This document shows, in pieces, positions 38,366 through 51,219 of a DNA stretch of 64,000 nucleotides. Location: NCBI RefSeq assembly GCF_027942865.1, contig NC_134506.1, positions 14,096,436-14,160,435 on the forward strand, given 5' to 3'. Positions within the stretch are counted from its first letter, which is position 1; every line of letters begins with the position of its first letter. Position numbers and translations under genes: made by a program. The stretch comes from Odontesthes bonariensis. Its lineage: Eukaryota; Chordata; Actinopteri; Atheriniformes; Atherinopsidae. Under the pieces are notes generated by a model. It was not told the DNA's origin. It made no database searches and worked only from the letters and a program-made list of their open reading frames with translations.

Positions 38366-40400
38366 ACATTTGTTTTCTGTTTCTGGACTTTTTTCAAATT
38401 GCAGGTGAAATATTTGATCAATTTAAAAAGATGTATCTAATCAAATCAACCAGAGGCCTGGGAGCTTCATGGTTCTACGCTGTATCTTAGCTGTTCTTAC
38501 AACTGCTCTCTTCTGGACAGAGATCTCTGATGTTGTTCCTGGGATCTGTTGCAGCCACCCTCTCAGTTTGGTGATCACAGTCCCCAGTGCTACAAGTACC
38601 ACTGGTACCAATGTTGCTTTCACTTCCCACATCCTTTCAACTTCCTCCTTCAACCCTTTGTCGCTTTTTGAGCTTCTCGTATTCCTTCTCTATGATGTTG
38701 CTGTCACCTGGAAATACTACATCTATCACGACTGCCTTCTTCTGTATTTTTTACCACAATGTAGTTGATTAGCAATTACCAGTTTATCAGTTTGGATCTG
38801 GAAGTTCCACATGATGTTAATTCTGTCAGATACCACTTTTGGTAGTTATCTCCTCCTTAGACTTTGAGACCTCTAACCCATACTTGGTACACATGTTCCT
38901 GTACGTTATTCTGCTTGCTACTTGGTTATAGCAGTGCATGTTTGCCTTACCGGCCTGCATCATACACCTGCTACTATGTGCTGGACTGTGTCGGAGGCCT
39001 TTTTCACAGCCTGCACCTGGGGTCCTGTCTGGTGCCATAGAACCCGGCCTCTACTGCTTGTGCTCAGGGCTTGTTCTTGAGCTGCCATGATTTGTGCATT
39101 CATGCCCTCTTTAAGACCAGCTTTCTCCCGCCACTGCTGGGACTTCTTCATTTCAGCAACTTATTCAAAGTGTTTGCCAAGATATGAATTTCCTAACAGC
39201 TGAATGTCCATGACTTTCGAATAGACTTATTGCACTTGACATCTAAGAAAATCAAGCAAAACCTGCTGCTGAAAGCTACATTTATATACCCTAATGTGTG
39301 CCCTCCTGCAACCTTTACTTGCTTTCCATAGTAGAATAGACTCAGTTTTCTCCAAGTTACAATCAATATAAATATGGCAAAGGAATTTTGTAATGATTAT
39401 ATTTATCAATAGTGGATGACAACATACAGTCTATGCATGTGGTCATGTTAAAAGGAAAGCACACCTTCTTTAAATTCTAAAGTTTAACTTTAACTTTAAG
39501 GACATATTGATAAAAGTATATAGTCCTCACCAGGGTGTACAAGTTGCCAAATTCATCCTCAGATAACACTTGCTAGTCTGTACTTTATGTACAGCCGTAT
39601 GTACACAGGAAAACCACATGCGGAGGTTGCATCTTGCACATCTTGCATCTCCTCATCTCTGAGGAGTAGCAAATGTGCTGATGCGCACATTTCTTTTCTG
39701 TTTCTGGACTTTTTCTTAAAATATCGGTGAAATGTTGGATCAACTTAAAAAGATGTATGTAATCAAACAGCATCAGAAGTTTAGAGGGGGAAACACTTTC
39801 TAATGGAGCTCAAAGACGTATAACTCATTGTAAAAGGAGATTGCAAGAAGACTGAAAACCAGTGGTTTAACCCTTGAATATTGAGGGTTTTTTTTCATAT
39901 TATTTGTGTTTAGTCTTTAATATGCTGTGTACACATTCACCACTTGGCCCTTGTAGGCAGTTATCCTTTTTTCAAGCTCTGGTCCTCTACCAGTGGCCTG
40001 GGAGCTTGTGGGTTCTACACTGTATCTCAGCAGTTTATGGAACTGTCTGGAACTCCAGTTGATGTATGTGGTCATATGAAAAAGAAAGCACACCTTCTTT
40101 AAAGGTTTAACTTTTCAGGGCATATTGGAAAAAAGTATCCAGCCCTTACCAGGGTGTGGAATTTGTCAAATTCAATTTCAAATAAACAACACATGATAGA
40201 TTATACCATGTCATTGTTTATTGAAGAAAAGTAAGTCAAAATGCAGAAGCAGGGTGTGAAAAACTAAGTACACCTATTGCTTAGGAATAGGAATTAAGGG
40301 GGTAAGTAGTAGCCAGGTGCTGCTTATGAAACTCATTTGAATACCGGATCATTAGCAAGTCTATGTGCTTTTATTGCATAAAAACACAACTTAGACTTAG
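38366..40400. repeat. Cluster of short direct repeats around a LINE fragment
   Basis: Two pairs of direct repeats are visible: 38366-38440 matches 39674-39770 (CTGTTTCTGGACTTTTT... AAAAGATGTAT), and 39440-39560 matches 40060-40185 (AAGCACACCTTCTTTAAA... CACCAGGGTGTA-type). In addition 39987-40041 repeats the LINE 3' end at 38448-38500 (GGCCTGGGAGCTT). From about 40060 to 40390 the DNA resembles a common fish DNA-transposon-like repeat (GTGTGAAAAACTAAGTACACC, GTAGTAGCCAGGTGCTGCT). Confidence 0.6.
38444..39165 (-). pseudogene. 3' fragment of a second RLE-type LINE
   Basis: Minus-strand pieces in several frames match the C-terminal part of a common fish RLE-type LINE protein: WREKAGLKEGMNAQIMAAQEQ (39130-39068), DTVQHIVAG (from the zinc-knuckle region, about 38980), AVVIDVVFPGDSNI of the endonuclease (38734-38693), and the terminal LRGWLQQIPGTTSEIS. 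Frameshifts and a corrupted PD motif show it is dead and 5'-truncated. It differs in sequence from the intact LINE at 12-16 kb. Confidence 0.8.
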
Positions 40401-40799
40401 CTTATGTGTGAGAAATCATATGTAGAAATGTTGCATATTACCATAAAACCAATGAAAAGTATGATTTTGTAATGAATATATCTATAACTTCGAGTCAGTA
40501 CTAAGAGCTAACTTACATGTTTAACTTTAAAGTTATAACATAATTGCTGTAGTTAACGATCCTGTTGTAGTTTCAGCTTGTTTTGAAACAGTATTTTTGA
40601 CCATCTGCGGCCACCGTACCCGTAGCCTTTATACTTCCCAGCAGTAGCAACACTACAGTTGGCTGTTTTCCCCGCAGAGGCTCATTTCATCGATCGTAAT
40701 GTAAGCATTGCGTTGATACGCTTCTCTTCTTCACTTAGTTTTATGTTTGTACAGGTAGACAGCGAGTCCCACTCTTGAACTGACAGTTTCTGATACACA

Positions 40800-43700
40800 A
40801 TGGAGTACCTGCTTCAGGTGAAAATCGGCGCTTTGATTGGTTTGTTGTTTTTAACTCTTCTTTTTGGATTTATTCCTGCTCGAGTGAAATGGTTCAGAGA
40901 CACTAACGGGACAGGTGAGTACACTTTAATATAACATGTACATGAATATGAGCACTCGTTTGCGGTATGATTTGTGTTAATGATTGTCTGTGTTACCAAA
41001 ATATTTTGTCTATTTAAGGATAAGTGACATTACAGCTTCCTTCTAATCTCACCCAAACAACATGGGTCATGTTTTTTTGAACAGATAAGTATTTTACTGT
41101 GATTAGATCATTTGTTGCTTAATGGCACTAAAGCCGAGCTACAAAGAGGAAGTCGTTAATTCATTTAAAACTTTCTTATTATTTCTATTATATAGTTATG
41201 TTTGCTGATAAACTAAATAACCTTAAATTGGCAAAAGTTTGAATGAAGTTTGGTGCTAAGACTCCGCCAAAGATGAACTCATTTACAGCATTAAGATAAC
41301 ACTATAACCTGCTGTATGTGAATCACGTGTTTTAGCTGACGATAATGTTGTGAGGACAATTAGCTGCTGTTGATCTCATCGACTGTCATTAAGAAATCAT
41401 TTACAATATCAATATGTGGGTTACAGTGATTACAGAGCAGAGATGAAGCGGTAAATAACAGGATGTGCTTCAAGCTTTGATCACTGAACAAACATCATTG
41501 TAATCAAAACGTCTTACTGATGTAATAATAAATGTCTTGTGGTGGTCTCCCCTTGTTCTAACCCCACTGTTACAACATAACTATAAATGAAAAAACTTCA
41601 AATTAATAGGTCATCACTACCAGGAGTCAACCCTGTTCTCAGCCCTGTCAAGAGTCACCTGATCAGGATGAAGCCTGAGGCTCAGAGGCCCCTAACACAT
41701 GGCCACATTCATTTTCATGTCTAAGGGGCCAAACTAGACAGTCAGGATGCTGAACTTTGGCTTTCCTACATGGAAGTGAAAGTATATTTTTCTCTTCATT
41801 TCATCCACGAGTCATTTCCCCCTCTATCACATGATACCCTCACAGTCTCTCTAATTTTGTAGGGAGTGAACCAGCTTTAATTCAAACTCAAAGATCCATG
41901 TAGACAAAGTAGAATAACAAAAAAAATAAAAAACAATATCACATTTAATAAAATCTACAGTAACATAGTATTTACAAGAACTTTGCATATAGATGCAAGA
42001 AAATACTTTGCGTCACATGTTAGATCCGCTGAAGCCGTTGAAACAGCCTTGTAATTTGATATTGATATGTTTTATTTACTCAACTGATCATAGCAAGGTA
42101 GAACAAATATAATGTGTAACAATCCACACCATTCAGGATTCAGTAATAGACTATTTCTGAGGAATGAAAAAAGTGAAAGGAGCATGTCACTGAGCCTCAT
42201 ATTTTATGCTGAAAAACTTAAGAGATGTTTTTTCTTTCCAATTATCAGAAATCCATCGCACAGTTCTGAGTTTGATCAGCTGTTTTGCCGGCGGGGTTTT
42301 CCTGGCTGCATGTTTGCTCGACATTATCCCAGATTACCTGTCTGACATCAGCGCAGAGCTGGATGCTCGGAAGGTGGAGGTACGTACATGTAAAGACAGA
42401 TGTGGTCAAACTCAGGAGAATAATAACAGAATTATTACATTTGATCTTGATTAATTATAATATTTTTCACCCTAAGTACGAATTACTTAGTTAGTCTGGA
42501 ATATTTTTATTGCACAATTCTTACTATAAATCTATCATTTGACAACCTGGAATCAGACAGTGTATGTCCATGAGAGTTTTTTTTGTACATTTTCTGTTGA
42601 AGTGTCCATTTGTTTAATAAATAATAAAGTCTTTCCAGGAAAACTGCTACTAATAAAGCTATTGGCGGCCTTATTTTCTTAAAAGTTAAAACAGAGCAGT
42701 TTCTTGTTCTTTAAAAATGTGACAGAATGTCAAATATGTGCAAGTCCATAAATCCTGTGACTCGGTGGAAAATGTAAAAAACAGATTCTGATGATCTACA
42801 GATCTCATAATGGTGTCTTTGTAAAAAATCTATTTATCTTTATTGCTTGACTACATCAGACTGATGCTACAATCTCTGTGTTGGTCTTCAACAGACCAGC
42901 TTTCCCCTTCCTGAGTTCATCATGGCTGCAGGCTTCTTCACAGTCCTCATACTGGAGAAGACTGTCCTGAACTGCCGGGAGATCAGAGGGGCTCAAGAGG
43001 AGAGGGCGCCCCTTTTAGCGGAAAGCAGGAATGGGCACAGCCATGGAGCAGCCACGAGCTCTGACCTGGAGAGCAGCGGCCACCACATCCACGTTGATTT
43101 CCAGGCTCACTCTCCTTTTCGTTCGTTCATGCTCTTCCTCTCGCTCTCACTCCATTCAGTTTTTGAGGGTCTCGCTATCGGCCTGCAGAACTCCGAGTCA
43201 AAGGTATGAAGACGGAGTATCTCAGCTGATGTTCGCTCGAAACATTTGTTGTTTCCTTCACTTTCTTTCTCCCCACGTTGCATTTCAGTGCTTCCTCTTT
43301 TCCTGTATTATGTCACACAGTTTTTGTCCTGTCAAAGCATTGTTCAGATGAGCTTGGACACATATTCACAGCATGCTCGTATAAGAAAGTTTCAGTTTAG
43401 ACTCTCTGAACGCTTTGAGAAGAAGTGAATCACACTGTCACATGAGTCCGATTTTCTGGTCACAAGACAGCCTAAGCAGACTCAGCCTACAATCAGTATT
43501 GCCTCAGGACTTTTCATCTATAGGTCTTTGTTTATATATGTGTTCAGCTGGTAATCTTAAAGAAATGCAGACATTTAATTGATAATTAGATAATTCCCCT
43601 TGCAATTTCGGGTTAAAATTTCAAGAAAAAAGCAAAGTGCATAAAGCGTTTGTTCCAGGTTTTAACGTTTAGAAACAATAAGAAGATGTCATGAGTAAAA

Positions 43701-44559
43701 ATGAAGATTATTTGCTTACATAAAATAATTTCTTAAAATTATTAAACAAACCCAGTTTCCATAACAGTCGGGATGCTGTGTCAAATGTAATGATTTGCAA
43801 GCCATAAAACCTCTTTATTTAATTGGAGGTAGTACAGAGGTGCGACTGTAGCTCAGGAGGAAGAGCAGTCGCCTACCAATCGGAAGGTCGGTGCGGTTTG
43901 TGTGGGGTGAATGTGGCTTGTAATGTGAAAGCGCTTTGAGTGGTCGGCTGGACTAGAAAAGCCCTGTACAGGTACAGTCCATTTGCCATATAAAAAACTT
44001 TTTATATCTTATTAGTAAAGTTTGAGTTTTGATATGAGATGATTGTTATCCTCAGGCAGCACAGCATCAAGAATAGATGATTTCATGGTATAAAGAGCCA
44101 TGAAATCTGCAGTGGTGACACATCTATTGTAAAGGATCTTAAATTGCATGTTGTCGTCAGTTTAAAGAGGCAGAAATAACCAAAAATCATCTTTATGTTT
44201 TTCAGGTATTAGAAATCTGTATTGCCATTCTCGTCCACAAGAGCATCATAGTGTTCAGCCTGTCAGTGAAGCTGGTCCAGAGCGCCATTCGTCCAATGTG
44301 GATAGCTCTGTACATCTTGGTGTTCGCCGTAATGTCACCCTTAGGCATCGCCATCGGCATCAGCGTGATGGAGGCTCAGCTAGCAGCTGGAGCACTGATA
44401 CAGGCCATCCTGGAGGGGCTGGCTGCAGGAACATTTGTTTACATCACCTTCATGGAGATCCTCCCACATGAGCTAAACTCTGCAGGGAAGCAGCTCCTCA
44501 AGGTGCTCTTCATCCTGCTGGGCTTCACCATCATGGCAGCACTGACCTTTCTGGGCTGA
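40800..44559 (+). CDS. slc39a1: ZIP1 zinc transporter (SLC39A1), complete in four coding exons
   Basis: ZIP1 imports zinc across the plasma membrane. Coding exons 40800-40914, 42249-42379, 42895-43203 and 44206-44559 join with consistent GT-AG sites into 302 residues. Start MEYLLQVKIGALIGLL begins the first membrane helix. Exon 2 holds SCFAGGVFLAACLLDIIPDY (helix 2). Exon 3 has the cytosolic loop with an acidic dileucine ERAPLL (118-123) and a histidine cluster (GHSHG 129-133, GHHIHVD 144-149), then helix 4 HSVFEGLAIG with metal-site residues His169 and Glu173. Exon 4 has HKSII (His196, helix 5) and ILEGLAAGTFVYITFMEILPHEL. The length and segments match teleost ZIP1 rather than ZIP2 or ZIP3. 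Intron 3 contains a SINE. Confidence 0.95.
40915..42248 (+). other. slc39a1 intron 1
   Basis: Begins GTGAGT and ends TTATCAG. AT-rich; no repeat or embedded gene recognised. Confidence 0.8.
43839..43996 (+). repeat. tRNA-derived SINE in slc39a1 intron 3
   Basis: The head GACTGTAGCTCAGGAGGAAG is an A-box-like tRNA segment, followed by CAGTCGCCTACCAATCGGAAG and the tail AGCGCTTTGAGTGGTCGG ... GTACAGTCCATTTGCC. The B-box region has decayed (GGTCGGTGCGGTTTG), so it is not a tRNA gene. Confidence 0.85.
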
Positions 44560-47500
44560 GACTTTGTATTTCGGCTGGCAGCGCATTTCTGTCAGGACAA
44601 AACCTGCGCACTTTGTGCAATCCTCTGCAGCTTTCACAAGTTTGTTGGTTACTTTAGTACAGAAACCCACGCAGGAGCGGCTTCATCGCTGCCTTGTTAC
44701 ATCCAACTGTGGAGATTTTTTCATTCAAAGGGAGCTCCACAACACACTGGTGTTTTCTTGCTTTCAACTGCTTTTAAAGAAGCAAACATCCAAACATTTT
44801 TTTTTTAAAAGATGATTTTATTGGAACCTAATAGGTTTATTGAGGAGAAGTAAAGGGGTATATGTCCTCAAATATCACTGACCTTATTTTAAGCAAGCTG
44901 TGGGCCTGCAAACCAAATCGCAGTTTTTAATCTTTTGCAGTATGAGGGAAACAACTGGAGATGAAGAGCAGTGCTGTAAACATGTGATACCATGTAATAA
45001 CTCAGACATGCCACTGTACTAATACTTCTAAATCTTTAACGTTTACATTATCTCTGTAGGTCATAAGGGAAGTCTCTTTGTTTCCAAAAATGAATAATTG
45101 TGCCTTCGTTTAGTATTATTTTTATTATTTTCAAACCTCACACTGTTTGTTCTTTGGCTCAGCTGCACAGTTTTTCTTTCTAAGGGTTTCTTTGGTGGCC
45201 TTGGATCACTCTGTAAATACTAACACGCTACTGCTTTTAGTAAAATTGCACAATTTGTTGGGACAATAATAGAGAGCTTCCAACATTTGTCAAATATAAA
45301 GCGATTTACTTCCTGTTTCACTGTGGACAATCACAGGGGCTTTAAGTATCGGCACAGTGAGAAGTGCAAAATTATTTCTTTAAACTGAAACCTGACATTT
45401 TTGCTTGTCACAGCACAGCTTTAATTTATTTTTAAACTTCATCACATCTCGGCGGAGTGAGACTGGGATTTTTCTGATCTACACTTCCTCATGTTTATAA
45501 TTTTATTAGTATGTCAACTTGCTAACACTGAGGGATTTACAGAGTATAAATGGAGTTCTAGCACTGAGCTGTTATCACAATTCCTGTTTTAGTCTGTCAT
45601 GTGATGGTCAGATTGTTTCCTCATTGGGGCAAATAAGCAGGAAAAAGAAATGTGTGTGTTGTGACTGTCAGCAAAAAAAGCTTGTCTTCCAATTCCAACA
45701 TAGTATGCTGCATATTCTTTGCCAGAAGTCCATTCCTTTTCACTTTTGTGTCTATAACTCATTGTGCTTCGTTAAAGTGTAAAAAAACACTGTGTTTGTG
45801 CCTTACGATCATTCATGTCTTGAGAGAGGTGACTGTTATGTCGCTGATTAGAGTAAAAAGATTGAGACTCTAAAAATGAGTGCAAAGGGGTTTTTATTTT
45901 TCAAACAATGGCTGTGTGTAGTCACCTGATAAAGTGTGAGTCAGTGATATCATATCCTAAGATCTTAGTTTAACTTCTTCTTTTTCAAATCTAAAGCATT
46001 CTTAGGTTAAACTGCGGAATACTCAGTCTTTTTTCAGCAGGTTAGATTATTCCAACCACCAGATGGGAGTGTTGCCCTTCAGACTGATGGCCTCCTCCCA
46101 ATAAGGACCGTAACTCACAGCAGCAGGAAGAACACTGGAATACTTTCAGGTTTATACTTCAGTGATATGTGTTTAGTACTACTAAGAGCTGCATTTTTAG
46201 AAAGTCTTTTAACTTTTGAAAACCTAGTGGTGACTTCATTGTAATTGGTCTTTTTCTCACGAGAGGCAAAAGAGTCCATAATACAAATAAAAAAAACTTT
46301 TAGGGTCATACTTCAGAGGTGGGTTTTGGACGACTAACAGGTCCTTTTTTACGAGGCATTTTAGCTTTTAAAGGCCTAGAGGCGACCTCGTGGGATTTGT
46401 GTCTTTCTTGGGAAAGGATAAAACATTCTATAATACAAAAAAAATCTCATGACTCACGAGATCTTGGATATCAGAGTTTTGTTCATTTTAATATAACACT
46501 GTTCAGTTCCAACCCTCAATACTCTTTATGATCTTGTTGATCTCGTGGTTTAAAAAAAAAAAGAAAGTCTCCCTCCAGTCCTTACATTTTATAACGGCAG
46601 ACACAAATTCATGATCTTAACGCTGTAATTGGAGTCAATCTAGACCTATTTATTGCTTTTCAGGATGACAAAACTTGCAGGAATTTCTTCACATCAAGGT
46701 TTAACTGTATCCCAGAGACAAAAACGCTTGTCTGATGTGAGACACGGAGGCCTTGTTAACCCCTGTTTGTCGCTTTTAGGGATTAGGAGGAGGTCATTCA
46801 TAAACAATCACTAATGAGAGGTGCTGATAGGGGAACAATAGTACAGTAAGACTGCCAGTTCTGCATAACAGAGGCTCCAGTGTGTAGAGGAGGGAGACCC
46901 AGCCGAGCATTGAGTTTTAATGCGGTACTGACGCTTTATTTGTTCACCCACAGTTCATTAACCTCTTCCCAGCAGCAGGATCCATCTGGACACAGATTCT
47001 TCTCTCAGAGATGATTCAGATTATATCCTGAGTATAGATACTGTCCGCTTCTTATGCTGCTCCAACATCCTTCATTCTTGGGCTGCATGTTATAAAGCAA
47101 GAAAAACACACAAAGAGTAGATTGACACCATTCGTGCCAATTAAATATAAAGATGCTACTCCAAAATGTTCTTGTGATTACTTCTTCTACATCGTGGTGG
47201 CCTAAGTTTGCAATTTCTGGGAAGAAAAGAAGAACAACAACTCTAGTCTACATTCAAAACACACCAAAAATGTAACAAAACGGTCTTGAAATGAATGACA
47301 ACAATGTCCAAATGACCAGACTGAAAGTGCGGATTTTTGGTGATATCTGGCGATATACCAATATCATTGTGCACCCCTAATTTTGACCCTCCTTTTCCAA
47401 TCTGACCCAAAGATAAATCGGCTTCCTTGCTACATTTTCACATTTACAGATCTACATTTGTTACTCTCATCAAACTCTTTTAAAAGATTATATGGATTTC

Positions 47501-48477
47501 CAAGATTGTCAGACTGTTGTTTTACAGCTCACTCTGTTGCTTTTGACCCAACACTTACTATACCCCGAGACTTTAGCATATCTGAACACAGAAAGATAGG
47601 GAAAAAAAGCACATAAACAAATGAAGGATTGTTGTAAAACACAGAGAATACAGTAACGTAAGGAATGAGAATGATACGAGGCAAAAAAGAAGGTTAGAAG
47701 ATTTAATATCACATACTCAGACATTTGAAAACAGGTGAGGTGTGGGTAGGAGTCTATTAATGGTGAAAAACAGGTAAATGTGGGTATGGAAAATCAGGTA
47801 ACTGAGACAGGAAGGAGAGTCTGAGGACATCTGGTGGACAGATGAAGAGTGGCAGGAGATGCTTGAACAGGAATCTTTACAGAAATTAGTGATAATGATT
47901 TGTAATAATCTAAAGTTGTTACAGTTAATGCCAAACAGAACATGGAAATCTGGACAGGCTGAATAGGAATATGTCCAACAGATTTCAGACATCTCACGCA
48001 AAGGGCAGAACTTTGGTGGCATGAAAGTTAAAGTTTAGTCTCTAAGAGAAGCGATAGTCCGGTCCTAACAGTGACAATGCTATCAGTATTGCTAGACTTA
48101 ACCTCCTGACTAGCTCAAATTTGTCCTTTCTAGATGACATTTATACCCTTGACTACATCTCACCCCCTGCATACTACTAAAGCAACTCATTTTGTACTCT
48201 AAAGAGGACATTCAGGATTTTATTTTGATACCAAATATGTAGGGGTGGGCCTTTGGGAACTTCCTCTTTCTCTTCAAAGTGGTGGACATCACCACAAGCA
48301 CATTTTATGGAAAGACAAAAAGTAAGTTCAAATGAATTGTCATTAAGCTATTTATGCTTCAAAATGTTGTTGTTTTATAATACATGAACCTCTTTAGAAG
48401 ATGTTAAGTCATTTTCTAAAATGATTTAACAATATTTTCTTGAAAAATTTCCTTGTTTAAAAAATGTCCTTAACTCA
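44560..48477. other. slc39a1 3' UTR and intergenic DNA
   Basis: The first part is presumably 3' UTR; no poly(A) signal could be assigned with confidence. The rest is AT-rich without a supported gene. A diverged tandem repeat at 46131-46450 is listed separately. Confidence 0.5.
46131..46450 (+). repeat. Diverged tandem duplication, unit ~155 bp
   Basis: Two adjacent units align: CATACTTCAGAGG (from 46306) with TATACTTCAGTGA (from 46153), TTTTAGCTTTTAAAGGCCTAG with TTTTAACTTTTGAAAACCTAG, and TCTATAATACAAA with TCCATAATACAAA. Divergence is substantial, so the duplication is old. Confidence 0.6.
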
Positions 48478-48916
48478 GATCATGAGTTGTCTGATGAGGG
48501 AGATCAAGAAAGGTTATCCAAACATTCAGATGTATTGGGCCTCACACACCAGAGTTCAAATAGTGGCATAATCCATGACCGTAAATCAGTTCTACAAACT
48601 AAGACATGCCTTTAAGATTGTCAATGACCTTGATGAGTCTGATGAGGATAAAAGCAAAGATCTCCAGTGGAAAGTCAGGCCTCTCCTAGACAAAGTGAGG
48701 CAAGGATGTCTAAGTCTGCCAAGAACAGGGAAATTGTCCTTTGAAGAGCAAATGATTCCATTTACTGGTCGCTGCCCTGTTCGCCAGTATGTAAGGGCCA
48801 AACCATACCCAACTGGACTGAAAGTGTTTGACAATAAGCCAGTGGTCATGGCATCCTCTGCCTATGGCACTGAGTCTCAGGACTCTGGCGATTACCAATG
48901 CATGGCTTCAGTATGA
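48478..48916 (+). pseudogene. piggyBac-type transposase relic
   Basis: The frame [20 protein letters not shown], then [18 protein letters not shown] and [17 protein letters not shown] is the start of the catalytic core of PGBD-like transposases. The first catalytic Asp of the family (in IDEQ) is replaced by Glu (FEEQ). At PTGLKVF the protein jumps directly to [16 protein letters not shown], which in relatives lies roughly 100 residues further on, so the middle of the core with the second Asp is missing. It ends at a stop by 48916. Confidence 0.8.
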
Positions 48917-49744
48917 GATTGACTACCAATTCTTATGTTGAAATAGATATTTGGCATTGAATTTATTGATTGTCATCGTGGTTTAGTGGTTTTTAAATAT
49001 TTGCAATATACTCTTTGCCTCCCAAACAATTGGGAAAGATGAAAAAATAGTGATATGGCAACAATTTTTTTTCCTGGTAGATATCAAAAATGCAAAAGTG
49101 GCACCAAAACGGTTAATCAGCGAAGATCAAATTACTCACATTAAAAACTCAATTCCTCTAAATAATAATAATAAAAAAGAGTTGCTGTTAGTATGATTAA
49201 TGAGTGGAGTCACAATGGGGGCCCGGCTGTCTGATGTTGTGCAGTCAAGGATAATTCATTCATAATCTGGGACACAAAACAAGTGATCCCCTTTGAGGAG
49301 GATTTCAAAGAATGTGCAGAGGAATGTTTAATGTGAGGCTGAAAGTGTGAGCGCTCCTTTACAGCCAAAATCTCCCCTTCTTGTGTCACAAGAGGTTTAA
49401 TATTCATTCTGAACGGGTGACAGCCACACCAGGCGATGTGATATATTATTTTAAAAGTGAACGTAAAGTATGTGAAGAGGAAATCAGTGCATGAATTGAA
49501 AACATAAAATACCATAAAAGCCTTAATCATATTGGACTGTTCAGTTGCATGTATGTGAACAGATGTATGTGGCATTTTCAGCCATCAGTGCAGTCAGTAT
49601 ACAGTGTCCTCAAAGTGCAGCAGTAAAGTTTTGCTCGTGCACTTCCTCAAACAGCGTGCTGTGTTTTTCTTGTTCAGCAATGGGTTTTCTAAAAATGTAA
49701 TTTAATACTTTCGTTTGATGCGTTTGCATTTTGTTTAATTTTGC

Positions 49745-50220
49745 TATCATGGAACATGGAGGAGCAGGAGGCTGAGGACCCAAATGCTGGAACTATGAGG
49801 AAGGGAGGCAAGGACTGGCAAATGAAGGTGAACAAAAGGTTTAAAGTAAATTAAAAGCACTGCCAGAGCGAGACAAACAGAACCTAAACTAGAACCGAGG
49901 AGGGATGAACAGTGTCTCTACGGAGCAACAAGGTAATCGCTAGCTGGCGGTCATCGACAGAAACAAACGACATTAATGATCTGGCAATGAACACTGAGAA
50001 CCTGGGAGCATATATGCTGGGATGGTTGATTAGATGAATGGGTACAGGTGAGTAACAAAGACAGCGCACAGGTGAGGCAGCTGAGGACATCTGGGATAGT
50101 GACGAGTAAACTGAGCAAGAGCAAGGACTAAAACTAATAAGAATGCTGAAATGAGGCAAAGAACATGATCAAACCAAGGACGGTCCAACAAAAACGGAAC
50201 ACACAAAAAACAGTACACAC
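49745..50220 (-). repeat. Probable solo LTR or related fish interspersed repeat
   Basis: GCTGAGGACCCAAATGC, GAACAGTGTCTCTACGG, and AGGTGAGGCAGCTGAGGACATC followed by GGCAAAGAACATGATC have the purine-rich pattern of reverse-oriented solo LTRs common in teleosts. I cannot define exact ends or a target duplication. Confidence 0.35.
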
Positions 50221-51078
50221 ACAAAAAAAACATGGATCATGGTATTTGCAATATTTTTAGCATATACAATGTTACAATGTTCCCTGTAATTTTGGTGTGA
50301 TTCTGGGAGTATTTTTAGTTTTTTCTTTTTATAGAAATCTTGGAAAAAATTTGTGTGGGTATAACTAAAGAAAGAGGACTCATGGAATATACTTACAGGA
50401 CCGCAAAACAGGTTATAGTCCAAAAACACAGAAGTTGTCTATCCCACCCCTCGTCTTCATGCACTTTGTTAAAAAAGAATATAGTCTTACACAAGTAAGG
50501 AATTTTCTACCTCCCCCTTCATTTGATTGTTAATCAAAAGTGCTGATTGATTTATCATATTGAATTAGCCAGGCTAATCTAAACCAAATACTTTACTCAG
50601 AGGTTAAAAAAAAGAAGGGGTTTTGCATGCTAAACCACAACAGGATGGACAAATTGATTCCACATTACCACTTCTACCTGGGTTTATTCTACATGCCATT
50701 TGTTCATGAAAAGCTTTCCCATTCCACACATCACTTTAATTAGCTAGCTTGCTGCAAACAAGAGCTTGCCATTGCAAGCTGAGATTAGCCTGACTTTACA
50801 GTTCAAGAAACAAACAAAAAAAGAATGACATGAATCTGAGCAACACAGGTGGAGAACTAAGCTGAACACAGGCTGGAAAACAAAAAGCAGGAAGTAAAAC
50901 TACCTGAGACAAAAAAACAACAACAAGATATTTCAAAATAAATCAGGACAAGGCCAAAAAACTGTTTTGTCCAATGTTGTCGTGTGTTTTGCATCTTAAC
51001 ACCTCCACAGGTAATTCAGATCAGCTCCACACACCTCCTCTCCTTCACCCCAGCTCCACTCACAGTTTGCATTATGCA

Positions 51079-51119
51079 GATTAGCCACTTGTTGTAATCC
51101 ACTGTGTCGTGCTTAATCC
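51079..51119 (+). promoter_or_regulatory. Cluster of OTX/CRX-type sites at the rlbp1 promoter
   Basis: GATTAG (51079-51084) and two TAATCC (51095-51100, 51114-51119) lie just upstream of the inferred non-coding first exon. K50 paired-type homeodomain proteins (OTX2, CRX) recognise TAATCC and its complement and drive retinal and pigment-epithelium genes, which suits CRALBP. No TATA box is evident. Confidence 0.55.
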
Positions 51120-51139
51120 TGTTTGGAGTGACGTTTTCA

Positions 51140-51219
51140 GCAGCTCCTCCCCTCCTGGTCCTCTGTGCCACTTGTGTCTCCTCTTCCACTCTGTAGGTCT
51201 CTCATCCTGACTGCTGAAG
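51140..51219 (+). other. Inferred rlbp1 non-coding first exon
   Basis: A pyrimidine-rich stretch ends CTGCTGAAG followed by the good donor GTAAGG at 51220. It is the closest strong donor downstream of the TAATCC cluster, and the next acceptor (TTTGCAG, 52295) opens the exon with the ATG. The start is a guess. Confidence 0.45.

Noticed and set aside
43839-43910. Possible tRNA gene
   Set aside because: The A-box-like start is followed by a decayed B box and a SINE body and tail; it cannot fold into a full cloverleaf.
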